Positions 32,982 through 41,743 of a stretch of DNA of 41,743 nt are shown here, one piece after another (position 1 is the stretch's first letter; every line of letters begins with the position of its first letter). The DNA comes from an uncultured Gammaproteobacteria bacterium. Lineage in GTDB: Bacteria; Pseudomonadota; Gammaproteobacteria; Pseudomonadales; Pseudomonadaceae. The position numbers were made by a program, and so were the translations under genes. Where the stretch lies: assembly GCA_945612235.1 (NCBI GenBank), contig CALZAE010000012.1, forward strand, positions 1 through 41,743. The letters are read 5' to 3'. A model generated the notes under the pieces. That model ran no database searches and was not told where the DNA came from. It was given only the letters and a program-made list of their open reading frames with translations.

Positions 32982-33847
32982 GCCTGCTCAAAAATATCAG
33001 GTAAGCCCGATAAAAAATGCGGTCCTAAATAACGCTTAGGCAACTCAAACTGCTCAGGGTACTCAACGCCCACCATATATAAACCATGGGGAGCAGCAGT
33101 CACTCCACCCGCGGTACGGTCACAGCTTTCCAATACTGCTTGTGCCCAGGCTACCGGACGCTCACCGCTGCCAATCATCATTAATACACCGGCAATATTG
33201 CGCACCATATGATGCAAAAATGCATTAGCACGCACATCAATAATAATCAGCTTACCAAACTCTAAAACCTGCAAATGATAAATAGTACGCACCGGCGACT
33301 TAGCTTGGCAGCCAGCAGCGCGCAAAGCATTAAAGTTATGCGTCCCCACCAGACAGGAGGCGGCTTGACGCATTTTTTCCACATCCAGTGCTTGGTAAGT
33401 CCAAGTGACTTCTTCAGACAAGTGCGCTGGACGCACTTCATCACTGTAAATCACATAGCGATAGCGGCGGGCTATAGCACTAAAGCGCGAATGAAAATCC
33501 TGCGGCATGGGTTGCGCCCAGGCCACACTGATATCTTTAGGCAAATAACGATTAGCACCCATCACCCAAGCACGCATCGGACGAATGATAGTCGTATCAA
33601 AATGCACAACTTGACTACAAGCATGCACCATAGCATCGGTACGGCCAGCACAACTTAAACGCACTGGCTGACCGTTATTGATCTGCTGCAATGCGTCTTC
33701 TAAACAGCCCTGGATACTCGCAGTGCCCTCAGTTTGCAATTGAAAGCCATGGTAGTTTGAGCCTTTATACTCAACCCCAAGTGCAATTCTAAAGCTTGGC
33801 GTAGCAGTCCCTAAGTCTGTTGCTGTGGTCACAACGGATGCAGTCAT
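32978..33847 (-). CDS. truA: tRNA pseudouridine(38-40) synthase
   Basis: A 289-residue pseudouridine synthase acting on positions 38-40 of the tRNA anticodon stem. It opens, after a 19-residue extension, with [20 protein letters not shown]. The catalytic Asp71 lies in [21 protein letters not shown] (the commoner form is GRTDAGVHA). Other family blocks: [28 protein letters not shown], and [23 protein letters not shown]. The ATG overlaps the fimV stop (ATGA), and the gene ends overlapping trpF. Confidence 0.96.
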   Translation of the reverse strand: MTASVVTTATDLGTATPSFRIALGVEYKGSNYHGFQLQTEGTASIQGCLEDALQQINNGQPVRLSCAGRTDAMVHACSQVVHFDTTIIRPMRAWVMGANRYLPKDISVAWAQPMPQDFHSRFSAIARRYRYVIYSDEVRPAHLSEEVTWTYQALDVEKMRQAASCLVGTHNFNALRAAGCQAKSPVRTIYHLQVLEFGKLIIIDVRANAFLHHMVRNIAGVLMMIGSGERPVAWAQAVLESCDRTAGGVTAAPHGLYMVGVEYPEQFELPKRYLGPHFLSGLPDIFEQA

Positions 33848-36336
33848 TTTACCAGCTGAGTCAATAACTGGCGTGCTTGCTCTTGTTGCTCAGGCGTACC
33901 CTGCGCAATCACTTCATGTAAAATATCACCCGCAGCTTGCATATCACCTTGTTCAATATAAGTGCGTGCTAAATTCAGCTGAGCTGTGGCTTCATCCGCA
34001 TGAGGGACAAAATCAAGATCATCTAAAAACACAGTTTCATCAGTAGTATCGGCAGTCGGCGCAACAGGGTTGCTTAGCTCAATATTTTCAAAATCCAACT
34101 TACCAAAATCACTATCAGTGATAACTGTCTCAGTCACTTGTGTTTCGTTGAGCTCCAACCCGGTGAAATCAAATTCTTCTGATAACTCAATCTCTGCTGT
34201 TGGTATCGACTTGCTCTCGTCTAAATCCAGCACGATATCATCAAAGGAAAATTCATCATCACTGAACTCTGATTGCGCAGGCTTACTTGATTGCTCAGGC
34301 AACTCAAAACCTAAATCAAACTCAGCCTCAGCAGAGTCTGTCAGCGGCTGAGTACCATCGAGCTGTGCAGATAAGTAATCCAATTCAGCGTCTAAATTCT
34401 CTGCCTCAGTCGCTGCACCAGGTAACACCAACAATTGCGGATAGCGCGCAGTAATCGCATCTATCTCAGCCTGCTCAGCACCAACATCTTGCAGCGCAGT
34501 CACTTGTGTTAAAAATGCACTTTGATCGTTCAACTCGGCATAGACTTCAAGCAGTTTTAATTGCAAGTCAAGGCGTTGTGGCTCTTGATCAAGAGCGTTA
34601 TGTAGCACTTCAGCCGCTTGCGTAAAACGCGCAAAACCCATATAGCCATTGGCTTCAACCAAGGGATCTGTCGTTTCTTGTTTAAACTTCGGAGCCTGTG
34701 TTGCAGTGTTGTCCACCTGCTGCCCCGCTGATGAAGCCTTGGCATCAGTTTGGAAAATATCATCATTTTGAACAGGTGCGAGCTCATCTGCATACTCAGG
34801 CATAAAGCCCTGAGGCAATGATTCATTATTGCTTTGCTGCTGACGCGCTTTACGACGTGACAAGCCCAGTAAACCCAGCAACAAAGCAAGCACAGCACCA
34901 CCACCAGCTACTGCAACTAAAGCTGGATTCGCCATAATCTGATCAACGATGCTTTTATTCTCACTTGCAGTTGCATCCTTGTTATCAACTGCAACTGGAG
35001 TTGCATCTTGCGTGCTGGCATCTTCTGCATCGGTTGGCACAGTGCCAGCCAAAGCTGACTCATCGACGTCTTGATCCACTGCTGAACCAGTTGCAAGCAA
35101 CTCGTCTCGCTCAATAGGCGCAGAAGTGTCTTGCGTGCTCTGTGCTGCATCTAAGTCAGACTGTGCATCCAACTCAACATTTTGAGTGGCCATTTGCTCA
35201 GTTAGATCTGCATTACCGCCAGCCTCTTGCAACTGCGTCAGCAAGTTATCTTTTAACTCAACTAAACGCTGCAGCTTGGTCAATTGGCTATTTAGATCAT
35301 CAACACGGCTTTTCAGATCTTCGTTTTCAAGCAAGGCAGAGTCTAAGCGCTCTTTACTTGAAGCCAGTTGATCTTGCAGGTTCTGCAACTCATTACTTCG
35401 GCCACGATCGGAAGCCTGCTTGGATTCACCCGGCGTTTCTGCGACCAATCTTAAACTGTCTGTTTGCTCAATCTTTTGTGGTGCTGCATCGGTTTGCTGA
35501 CGCTCAGTGGCATCCAACTGTCGCTTTGCCAGTGCAGTGGTACGCCTGTTTTTCCAGTTAGCATTTTGCTCTGCAACTTCTGCTGCAGCCTGTGCAAAAG
35601 TGCGCTTATTGACATCTTCCAGCGTAGGTAAACGCAAGAGTTGATCGTTTTTCAAACGATTTATATTGCCACTTAAGAAAGCATCGGGATTACGATCTTG
35701 AATCGCCAGCATGGTTTGCTGCACAGAAGATCCAACCTTCACCTTAATAGCAATATTCCACAGAGTGTCATTTTTCTTAACACGATACTCAGTGAGCCGT
35801 GCTGCTTGCGGCATGGCAACTGAGGCTTTATTGGTCACAACTTTGTCAGCAGTTGACTTAGATGCTGAGTTTAATTGAGCCTGAGTCGTACCAGCGGTGA
35901 CGACAGGTTGCGCAGTAGAGACCTGCCCTGGCTTATATAAAGGCGGATCAAGTAATAAGGTGTACTCACGCAAAAGACGGCCATTAGGCCACAGCACTTC
36001 AACTAAAAAATTAAGATAGGGCTCTTTAACAGGCTTAGCACTGGTCACACGAATAACACTTTTACCATTAGCTCCAACCACAGGAGTAAAGGTCAAACCG
36101 GTTAGGAAAAACTGACGATCAACTCCAGCCTTAGTAAAGTCTTCCGCAGAGGCTAAGCGAGTTTTAATATTAGCAGAGGTTAAATCACGTACTTCTAATA
36201 AGGTGATCTCCGCTTCAAGCGGCTGATTTAGCGATGATTTTACTGCTAATTCACCCAAGCCCAGTGCATTGGCAAAACCAGATGTAAACGCTGTGGCCGC
36301 GGCAACTGCTAACACCAACTTACGAACTTGAAGCAT
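33844..36336 (-). CDS. fimV: FimV-type peptidoglycan-binding polarity and pilus assembly protein
   Basis: About 830 residues from the ATG at 36336; the frame is open 22 codons further upstream, but MLQVRKLVLAVAAATAFTSG is a clear signal peptide start. After cleavage near ANA, an N-terminal FimV domain follows (LGLGELAVKSSLNQPLEAEI). Then come a LysM domain (YRVKKNDTLWNIAIKVK, residues about 180-250), a coiled coil (about 310-375), an acidic linker, a membrane segment (ALVAVAGGGAVLALLLGLLGL, about 480-500) with RRKAR after it, a long acidic cytoplasmic part, and the C-terminal FimV TPR motif (AQLNLARTYIEQGDMQAAGDIL). FimV organises the cell pole, type IV pili and twitching in P. aeruginosa. 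Its stop overlaps truA. Confidence 0.93.
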   Translation of the reverse strand: MLQVRKLVLAVAAATAFTSGFANALGLGELAVKSSLNQPLEAEITLLEVRDLTSANIKTRLASAEDFTKAGVDRQFFLTGLTFTPVVGANGKSVIRVTSAKPVKEPYLNFLVEVLWPNGRLLREYTLLLDPPLYKPGQVSTAQPVVTAGTTQAQLNSASKSTADKVVTNKASVAMPQAARLTEYRVKKNDTLWNIAIKVKVGSSVQQTMLAIQDRNPDAFLSGNINRLKNDQLLRLPTLEDVNKRTFAQAAAEVAEQNANWKNRRTTALAKRQLDATERQQTDAAPQKIEQTDSLRLVAETPGESKQASDRGRSNELQNLQDQLASSKERLDSALLENEDLKSRVDDLNSQLTKLQRLVELKDNLLTQLQEAGGNADLTEQMATQNVELDAQSDLDAAQSTQDTSAPIERDELLATGSAVDQDVDESALAGTVPTDAEDASTQDATPVAVDNKDATASENKSIVDQIMANPALVAVAGGGAVLALLLGLLGLSRRKARQQQSNNESLPQGFMPEYADELAPVQNDDIFQTDAKASSAGQQVDNTATQAPKFKQETTDPLVEANGYMGFARFTQAAEVLHNALDQEPQRLDLQLKLLEVYAELNDQSAFLTQVTALQDVGAEQAEIDAITARYPQLLVLPGAATEAENLDAELDYLSAQLDGTQPLTDSAEAEFDLGFELPEQSSKPAQSEFSDDEFSFDDIVLDLDESKSIPTAEIELSEEFDFTGLELNETQVTETVITDSDFGKLDFENIELSNPVAPTADTTDETVFLDDLDFVPHADEATAQLNLARTYIEQGDMQAAGDILHEVIAQGTPEQQEQARQLLTQLVK

Positions 36337-36660
36337 ATAGAGTGATCCCTTGTTATTCGCTCCGGATACTCCGGAAAAACATGAATGAACTGCTTTTAAC
36401 AAAAATAGTTATGGCCACTGTTAGCCGCATTCAAACTTAAATATATTTACGACTAAACACATTGTGTATGTTTATGTGCTCAGTATCTTGCAGCGAGTCA
36501 GTTTTATCAACTTCGAATCAACCCACACACGCTATAGCGGGCTATTGTAAGCTGTATTTAGTCTATGCATTGCGCATTTTAGACTTTTTTATACCTTCTT
36601 TAAACGAATAAACGCGTAAAATCGAAGATATCGATTTTACGCGTTCGATCACTCACTCAA
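36337..36660. other. asd-fimV intergenic region
   Basis: A 324-bp AT-rich gap on the minus-strand path. It holds the asd hairpin (36611-36645), and the rest should contain the fimV promoter. AAGGG stands about 12 bases ahead of the fimV ATG. Some Pseudomonas carry an extra asd-like gene here; no remnant of it is seen. Confidence 0.45.
36611..36645 (-). terminator. Perfect 15-bp hairpin after asd
   Basis: AACGCGTAAAATCGA (36611-36625) and TCGATTTTACGCGTT (36631-36645) are perfect complements around a 5-base loop. It starts 15 bp after the asd stop on the minus strand and is followed there by a T-rich TTTATTCGTTT. It very likely ends or attenuates the asd transcript. Confidence 0.65.
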
Positions 36661-37773
36661 TTAACGCTCTAATAAAATACGTAACATTCTACGTAAAGGT
36701 TCAGCAGCACCCCACAACAACTGGTCACCAACAGTGAAAGCTCCCAGATAATGCGACCCCATATTCAATTTACGCACGCGGCCCACTGGAATATTCATGG
36801 TTCCAGTCACTGCAGTTGGGGTGAGCTCATGCATAGTGGTTTCACGATCATTCGCAATTAAGCGCACCCAAGGATTGTGTTGGCTGATCATGTTTTCGAT
36901 ATCAGCCAGCGGCACATCCTTGTTCAACTTAATGGTCAACGCCTGGCTGTGGCAGCGCATGGCACCAACACGCACACACAAACCATCCACTGGAATTGGA
37001 TTTTTAAAACGGCCCAACACCTTGTTCGTTTCCGCTTGCGCCTTCCACTCTTCACGACTTTGACCGTTGGGTAATGCGCTATCAATCCAAGGGATTAAGC
37101 TGCCTGCCAATGGCACACCAAAATTATCGACTGGACAGGCCTCACTGCGCTGAAACTCAGCTACTTTACGATCAATGTCTAAAATCGCACTGGCTGGATC
37201 TTGTAATTCAGCCGCTACAGATGAATGAATACCACCCATTTGACGAATCAGTTCACGCATATTCTGCGCACCAGCACCGCTGGCTGCTTGATAGGTCATG
37301 GCGCTCATCCACTCAACCACGCCCGCTTCAAATAAGCCACCAAGACCCATCAACATTAAGCTGACAGTGCAGTTACCACCGACATAGTCTTTAATGCCAG
37401 TTTCTAGCGCGTGATCAATACCTTTACGATTCACCGGGTCCAGTACAATCACCGCGTGATCTTTCATGCGCAACGTTGAGGCGGCATCAATCCAATAACC
37501 TTCCCAACCTGCTTCACGCAATTTAGGGTACACCGCATCGGTGTAGTCGCCACCTTGGCAGGTTAAGATCACATCCAGCGCTTTGAGCTCATTAATATCA
37601 TAAGCATCTTTTAGCGCTGGAGTATCTTTACCAATGGCAGGGCCCTGTCCACCCACGTTTGACGTGGTAAAGAACACAGGCTCGATTAAATCAAAATCCT
37701 GTTCTTCGAGCATGCGCTGCATCAGGACGGATCCCACCATGCCGCGCCAACCTACTAGTCCTACACGTTTCAT
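36661..37773 (-). CDS. asd: Aspartate-semialdehyde dehydrogenase
   Basis: A 370-residue NADP-dependent enzyme that reduces aspartyl phosphate to aspartate semialdehyde, the precursor of lysine, diaminopimelate, threonine and methionine. The Rossmann start is [20 protein letters not shown]. The catalytic Cys135 is in [18 protein letters not shown], and the catalytic His is in [16 protein letters not shown]. It belongs to the gammaproteobacterial type, which begins with the VGWRGMVGS motif. It lies 83 bp downstream of leuB. Confidence 0.97.
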   Translation of the reverse strand: MKRVGLVGWRGMVGSVLMQRMLEEQDFDLIEPVFFTTSNVGGQGPAIGKDTPALKDAYDINELKALDVILTCQGGDYTDAVYPKLREAGWEGYWIDAASTLRMKDHAVIVLDPVNRKGIDHALETGIKDYVGGNCTVSLMLMGLGGLFEAGVVEWMSAMTYQAASGAGAQNMRELIRQMGGIHSSVAAELQDPASAILDIDRKVAEFQRSEACPVDNFGVPLAGSLIPWIDSALPNGQSREEWKAQAETNKVLGRFKNPIPVDGLCVRVGAMRCHSQALTIKLNKDVPLADIENMISQHNPWVRLIANDRETTMHELTPTAVTGTMNIPVGRVRKLNMGSHYLGAFTVGDQLLWGAAEPLRRMLRILLER

Positions 37774-37802
37774 TACGACTACACCTATTGTTAGTGATCA
37801 AC

Positions 37803-37836
37803 CCATCACAGCATTGCTCAGCAAGAACTGTGATGG
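37803..37836. other. Hairpin in the leuB-asd gap
   Basis: CCATCACAG (37803-37811) and CTGTGATGG (37828-37836) form a 9-bp stem; the 16-base loop contains a further small TTGC/GCAA dyad. It lies between the leuB stop and the asd start on the minus strand. No T-run follows, so an RNA processing or attenuator element is more likely than a full terminator. Confidence 0.4.
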
Positions 37837-37856
37837 ATGGAGTGAATTGAGTAATC

Positions 37857-38939
37857 TTACAGTTTTGCTAATGCTGCGACTACAGCGGCACCCATTTGCG
37901 CGGTACCCACTTTCTGCATGCCCGCTGAGAAAATATCACCGGTACGCAAACCTTGATCAAGCACATTACTAACAGCTTGTTCAATTGCATCAGCTGCAGC
38001 CAGTTCGTTAAAGCTGTAACGCAACATCATCGAAACTGACAAGATTGTAGCTAAAGGATTAGCCAAGTCTTGCCCAGCAATATCAGGTGCAGAACCGTGG
38101 CACGGCTCATACATACCCTTGTTATTAGAGTCTAACGATGCCGATGGCAGCATACCAATGGAGCCGGTCAACATAGAAGCTTGATCCGATAGAATATCAC
38201 CAAACATATTCTCTGTGACAATCACATCAAACTGCTTGGGCGCACGGACCAACTGCATGGAAGCGTTATCCACGTACAAATGGCTAAGCTCAACATCAGG
38301 GTAATCTTTAGCGACTTCGATCACCACTTCACGCCATAGGCGGCTGGACTCCAACACATTGGCCTTATCTACTGAACACAGCTTTTTGCTGCGCAGACGC
38401 GCCATATCAAAACCAACTTTAGCAATACGACGGATTTCACTCTCTTTGTACGGCAGCGTGTCATAGGCCATGCGCTCGCCATTTTCCAGCGTTACAGTTT
38501 CGCGCGGGCTACCAAAGTAAATACCACCAGTCAGCTCACGTACGATCAGCACATCTAAGCCCGACACCACTTCCGGCTTTAATGTTGATGCTTCCGCCAG
38601 TTGCGGATAAAGAATCGCCGGCCGCAAGTTACCAAACAGTCCCAACTCAGAACGCATCTTTAACAGACCACGCTCAGGACGAATTGCACGATCAAGATTA
38701 TCCCACTGCGGACCACCCACAGCACCCAGCAAAATCGCATCCACTTCACGCGCTAGCGCTAAAGTTGAATCAGCCAAAGGTACGCCGTGCTTATCAATCG
38801 CCGCACCACCCAACTCACCTTCAACCAGCTCAAAACCCAGCTTAAACTTGGTGTTGGCCAGCTCTAAAACTTTAACCGCTTCAGTCATGATTTCTGGACC
38901 GATGCCATCACCGGGTAATACTAAAATCTTTTTAGACAT
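37857..38939 (-). CDS. leuB: 3-isopropylmalate dehydrogenase
   Basis: A 360-residue NAD-dependent beta-decarboxylating dehydrogenase of leucine synthesis. It has the [20 protein letters not shown] start, the substrate Arg-rich motif [29 protein letters not shown], the metal-binding [29 protein letters not shown], and the NAD-binding [18 protein letters not shown]. The length is normal. It lies 73 bp after leuD; in P. aeruginosa I recall a methyltransferase gene in this gap, which is absent here. Confidence 0.97.
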   Translation of the reverse strand: MSKKILVLPGDGIGPEIMTEAVKVLELANTKFKLGFELVEGELGGAAIDKHGVPLADSTLALAREVDAILLGAVGGPQWDNLDRAIRPERGLLKMRSELGLFGNLRPAILYPQLAEASTLKPEVVSGLDVLIVRELTGGIYFGSPRETVTLENGERMAYDTLPYKESEIRRIAKVGFDMARLRSKKLCSVDKANVLESSRLWREVVIEVAKDYPDVELSHLYVDNASMQLVRAPKQFDVIVTENMFGDILSDQASMLTGSIGMLPSASLDSNNKGMYEPCHGSAPDIAGQDLANPLATILSVSMMLRYSFNELAAADAIEQAVSNVLDQGLRTGDIFSAGMQKVGTAQMGAAVVAALAKL

Positions 38940-39012
38940 TTCAAATACTCAGCACCGCTGTGACTGCACAGCAGCGCATATTAGTTAAATTAAAGGTGTC
39001 AAACACCTATGA

Positions 39013-39657
39013 TTAAAGGGCATCAAACAGCCAAGGGTTAGCCTTTTTATAACCCACTTCAAACTCACGAATCTGCTCAGCATCTTGCAAAGTCAGACCG
39101 ATATCATCTAAACCATTGAGCAAACAATGCTTACGGAAGGCATCGACTTCAAATGAATACTGCACACCATCAGGGCGGGTTACCGTCTGCGCAGCTAAAT
39201 CCACAGTCAACTGATAGCCTTCGGTCGCTTCAGCCTGCGCAAACAACTCATTGACTTCAGCAGCGGTTAACACTATCGGCAACAAACCGTTTTTAAAGCT
39301 GTTGTTGTAGAAAATATCGGCAAAGCTTGGCGCGATAATCGCACGAAAACCATACTCTTCTAGTGCCCATGGCGCGTGCTCACGGCTTGAACCGCAACCA
39401 AAGTTTTCTTGCGCCAGCAATACACTGGCACCTTGGTAGCGTGGCTGGTTTAACACAAATTCAGTATTAAGCGGACGCTTGCTGCTGTCCTGATCCGGCT
39501 GACCTTCATCAAGGTAGCGCCACTCATCAAATAAGTTCGGGCCAAAGCCGGTGCGCTTAATGGATTTTAAAAACTGCTTTGGAATAATCTGGTCAGTATC
39601 CACGTTGGCGCGATCCAACGGAGCAACTAACCCCTGATGCTGAGTAAAAGCCTTCAT
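39013..39657 (-). CDS. leuD: 3-isopropylmalate dehydratase small subunit
   Basis: A 214-residue subunit that pairs with LeuC to isomerise 2- to 3-isopropylmalate. Typical blocks: [44 protein letters not shown] and [23 protein letters not shown]. Its ATG overlaps the leuC stop by 4 bp (ATGA), coupling the two subunits. Confidence 0.97.
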   Translation of the reverse strand: MKAFTQHQGLVAPLDRANVDTDQIIPKQFLKSIKRTGFGPNLFDEWRYLDEGQPDQDSSKRPLNTEFVLNQPRYQGASVLLAQENFGCGSSREHAPWALEEYGFRAIIAPSFADIFYNNSFKNGLLPIVLTAAEVNELFAQAEATEGYQLTVDLAAQTVTRPDGVQYSFEVDAFRKHCLLNGLDDIGLTLQDAEQIREFEVGYKKANPWLFDAL

Positions 39658-41093
39658 GCTGATGCTCCTTCTTTCATTAATTCACGCACATCAACAAAGT
39701 GGCCTTTCACCGCCGCGGCAGCTGCCATGGCTGGGCTGACTAAGTGCGTACGACCGCCATTACCCTGACGACCTTCAAAGTTACGGTTGGACGTCGATGC
39801 GCAATGCTCGCCGCTGCCCAATTTGTCAGGGTTCATGGCTAAGCACATTGAGCAACCTGGCTCACGCCATTCAAAACCTGCATCCAAAAAGATCTTATCC
39901 AGCCCCTCTTCTTCAGCTTGTTTTTTCACTAAACCGGAACCTGGTACCACTAACGCCTGAATCACATTACTGGCAACTTTACGGCCTTTGGCCACTTCTG
40001 CTGCCGCACGTAAGTCTTCAATCCGCGAGTTGGTGCACGAACCAATAAACACACGATCCACTTTAATATCGGTAATCGCTTGGTTGGCGGTTAAGCCCAT
40101 GTATTTTAATGCACGGGTAATCGAATCGCGTTTGGTTGGATCAGTTTCTTTTGCAGGGTCTGGCACATTAGCATCCACCGGCAGCACCATTTCCGGTGAC
40201 GTACCCCAGCTCACTTGCGGGATAATATCTTCTGCGCGCATCTCAACGATGGTGTCAAAGTGCGCATCATCATCAGAAACCAAATCTTGCCATGCGGCAA
40301 CAGCTGCAGTCCAATCCGCGCCTTTTGGCGAGTAGGGACGGCCTTCAACGTAGTCGATGGTTTTCTGATCCACTGCCACCATACCCACGCGGGCACCGGC
40401 TTCGATGGACATGTTACATAAGGTCATGCGACCTTCCATCGACAGTTCGCGAATCGCGCTACCGGCAAATTCCAACGCATGACCGTTACCGCCCGCGGTA
40501 CCAATCTTGCCGATAATCGCCAAGACGATATCTTTAGCCGTGACACCAGCCGGCACTTGGCCTTCAACACGCACTTGCATGTTTTTCATTTTCTTAGCAA
40601 CCAAGCACTGGGTAGCCAGCACATGCTCAACTTCAGACGTACCAATACCGTGCGCTAATGCACCAAAGGCACCATGAGTTGAAGTATGTGAGTCACCACA
40701 AACAACCGTCATACCCGGCAGAGTGGCACCCTGCTCTGGGCCAATCACGTGCACGATACCTTGACGCACATCGTTCATTTTAAACTGCAAGATGCCGTAC
40801 TCATCGCAGTTATCATCCAAAGTTTGTACTTGAATGCGCGAGATGTTATCCGCAATCGCCGCAATACCGCCGTCACGTTCTTTCTTGGTGGTCGGCACGT
40901 TATGGTCCGGCGTGGCAATATTGGCATCAATGCGCCAAGGTTTACGACCCGCTAAGCGCAAGCCTTCAAACGCCTGCGGCGAGGTCACTTCATGCAAAAT
41001 ATGGCGGTCGATATAAATCAACGAAGAGCCGTCATCACGGCGTTTAACTTCGTGCATCTCCCAGAGTTTGTCGTAAAGCGTTTTTCCAGCCAT
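39654..41093 (-). CDS. leuC: 3-isopropylmalate dehydratase large subunit
   Basis: An aconitase-family subunit of 479 residues from the ATG at 41093 ([16 protein letters not shown]). The frame is open 12 codons upstream to 41129, but GAGG at 8 bases and the family's N-terminus favour 41093. It carries the [4Fe-4S] cysteines in [12 protein letters not shown] and [13 protein letters not shown]. Other marks are [32 protein letters not shown] and NRNFEGRQG. It heads the leuC-leuD-leuB run and is divergent from a LysR gene likely to regulate it. Confidence 0.97.
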   Translation of the reverse strand: MAGKTLYDKLWEMHEVKRRDDGSSLIYIDRHILHEVTSPQAFEGLRLAGRKPWRIDANIATPDHNVPTTKKERDGGIAAIADNISRIQVQTLDDNCDEYGILQFKMNDVRQGIVHVIGPEQGATLPGMTVVCGDSHTSTHGAFGALAHGIGTSEVEHVLATQCLVAKKMKNMQVRVEGQVPAGVTAKDIVLAIIGKIGTAGGNGHALEFAGSAIRELSMEGRMTLCNMSIEAGARVGMVAVDQKTIDYVEGRPYSPKGADWTAAVAAWQDLVSDDDAHFDTIVEMRAEDIIPQVSWGTSPEMVLPVDANVPDPAKETDPTKRDSITRALKYMGLTANQAITDIKVDRVFIGSCTNSRIEDLRAAAEVAKGRKVASNVIQALVVPGSGLVKKQAEEEGLDKIFLDAGFEWREPGCSMCLAMNPDKLGSGEHCASTSNRNFEGRQGNGGRTHLVSPAMAAAAAVKGHFVDVRELMKEGASA

Positions 41094-41201
41094 TAGACCG
41101 TCCTCATCAGAATTATGTGCAGCGGCCATTCACCTACTGCTTATGGGCCTATCTTATGAGCTGCATTCGAATAACTCAAATTGATATTTCTTATCCATTA
41201 G

Positions 41202-41216
41202 ATTCCATTTAGGAAT
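41202..41216. promoter_or_regulatory. Candidate LysR-type operator between leuC and the LysR gene
   Basis: ATTCC-ATTTA-GGAAT is a perfect dyad with 5-bp arms that contains the T-N11-A core of LysR-type binding sites. It lies in the 169-bp divergent gap, 46 bp ahead of the regulator's ATG and about 110 bp ahead of the leuC start, a normal place for autoregulation and control of the neighbour. Confidence 0.45.
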
Positions 41217-41262
41217 AGCAGTATAGTTTCAGTTATTCAATTAATGAACTGAGGTGCGACTG

Positions 41263-41743
41263 ATGGATTTAGCCAACCTGCAGACTTTTATTGCCATTGC
41301 CGAGCAACACAGCTTCTCACTGGCCGGTGCACGCTTGCACGTCACCCAGCCCGCCATCAGCAAACGCGTCGCCAGTCTCGAAGAGCAGCTGGGCGTACGT
41401 CTATTTGATCGTGTGGGCCGCGAAACCCGCTTAACTGAAGCCGGGCAAGCCCTTTTACCCCGCGCCTATCGCATTGTGAACGAGCTGGAAGATGCCCGCC
41501 GCGCACTGAGTAACCTCAGCGGCACGGTCAGCGGACGTCTGAGTTTAGCCACCAGCCACCATATTGGTTTACGCCGTTTGCCACCGCTGCTGCGCGCCTT
41601 TACTAAGCGCTACCCTGAGGTGATGCTGGATATTCGCTTTCTAGATTCTGAAGTGGCCTATGCCGACGTGCTGCATGGCCGTTGTGAGCTGGCGATTATT
41701 ACTCTATCGCCCCACTGCGAAGCACCGCTTAAAGCCGTCAAAG
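41263..41743 (+). CDS. LysR-type transcriptional regulator, N-terminal part (runs off right edge)
   Basis: An open frame of 160 codons from the ATG at 41263 to the window end, preceded by GAGGTG at a suitable distance. Residues 1-60 are the LysR winged helix-turn-helix: MDLANLQTFIAIAEQHSFS, then LAGARLHVTQPAISKRVASLEEQLGVRLFDR, TRLTEAGQALL. The start of the effector-binding domain follows (SGRLSLATSHHIGLRRLPPLL, FTKRYPEVMLDIRFLDS). Pseudomonas has a LysR gene at this place next to leuC. By position it probably controls leuC-leuD-leuB in response to a leucine-pathway intermediate; the ligand is inference. Confidence 0.93.
   Translation, partial: MDLANLQTFIAIAEQHSFSLAGARLHVTQPAISKRVASLEEQLGVRLFDRVGRETRLTEAGQALLPRAYRIVNELEDARRALSNLSGTVSGRLSLATSHHIGLRRLPPLLRAFTKRYPEVMLDIRFLDSEVAYADVLHGRCELAIITLSPHCEAPLKAVK

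Noticed and set aside
33825-35561. Plus-strand frames opposite fimV
   Set aside because: Low-complexity antisense translations of the acidic, repeat-like fimV coding region.
38994-39008. Short hairpin AGGTGT-caa-ACACCT downstream of leuD
   Set aside because: Only six pairs with no T-run; too weak to call a terminator.
1-41743. tRNA, rRNA, CRISPR, insertion sequence, prophage or toxin-antitoxin genes
   Set aside because: Scanned for by eye in gaps and gene products; nothing matching was found.

Overview
The window looks like a chromosomal segment of a gammaproteobacterium of the Pseudomonadaceae. The right-hand half has the gene order leuC-leuD-leuB-asd-fimV-truA-trpF-accD-folC-(SPOR protein)-cvpA-purF-metZ, all on the minus strand and behind a divergent LysR gene. 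This is the order I recall from Pseudomonas. Base composition, judged by eye, is nearer 50% GC than the 60-66% usual for Pseudomonas, so a low-GC relative (for example the caeni/Thiopseudomonas side of the family) is a reasonable guess, but only an inference.

Left part (1-14452), surface and signalling: the 5' end of a Bap/LapA-type adhesin gene runs off the left edge on the minus strand. It carries near-identical 279-bp (93-residue) Ig-like repeats. Divergent from it is a DUF5610-like gene. topB (topoisomerase III) follows, with a near-perfect LexA-box candidate ahead of it and an unusual Glu-to-Ala change in its TOPRIM motif. Converging on topB is a tightly packed eight-gene minus-strand chemosensory operon: receptor, CheB, CheR-TPR, hybrid CheA-REC, single REC, Hpt-REC-REC-GGDEF diguanylate cyclase, CheW, CheW. 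It resembles the Wsp surface-sensing system in logic but differs in gene order and in its output protein. With an adhesin gene about 3 kb away, a c-di-GMP/biofilm role is the obvious hypothesis. A small 'sunset'-domain protein gene lies divergent from the receptor.

Middle part (14475-25452), metabolism and transport: an aromatic amino-acid permease of the HAAAP family, a CDF metal exporter, a YgiQ-type radical SAM protein, a YhbW-like flavin monooxygenase, a MATE exporter, and a two-gene operon of a Tat-exported spermidine-dehydrogenase-like flavoprotein with a three-haem cytochrome c. The gaps hold strong hairpins, one REP-like element and one protein-like small open frame without a good start.

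Right part (25818-41743), housekeeping: methionine (metZ), purine (purF, cvpA), cell-division SPOR protein, folate (folC), fatty acid (accD), tryptophan (trpF), tRNA pseudouridine (truA), FimV, lysine/threonine/methionine precursor (asd) and leucine (leuB, leuD, leuC) genes. The window ends inside a LysR-type regulator divergent from leuC. Many neighbours overlap by 4 bp (ATGA or GTGA), pointing to translational coupling. No tRNA, rRNA, CRISPR array, insertion sequence or phage gene was recognised.
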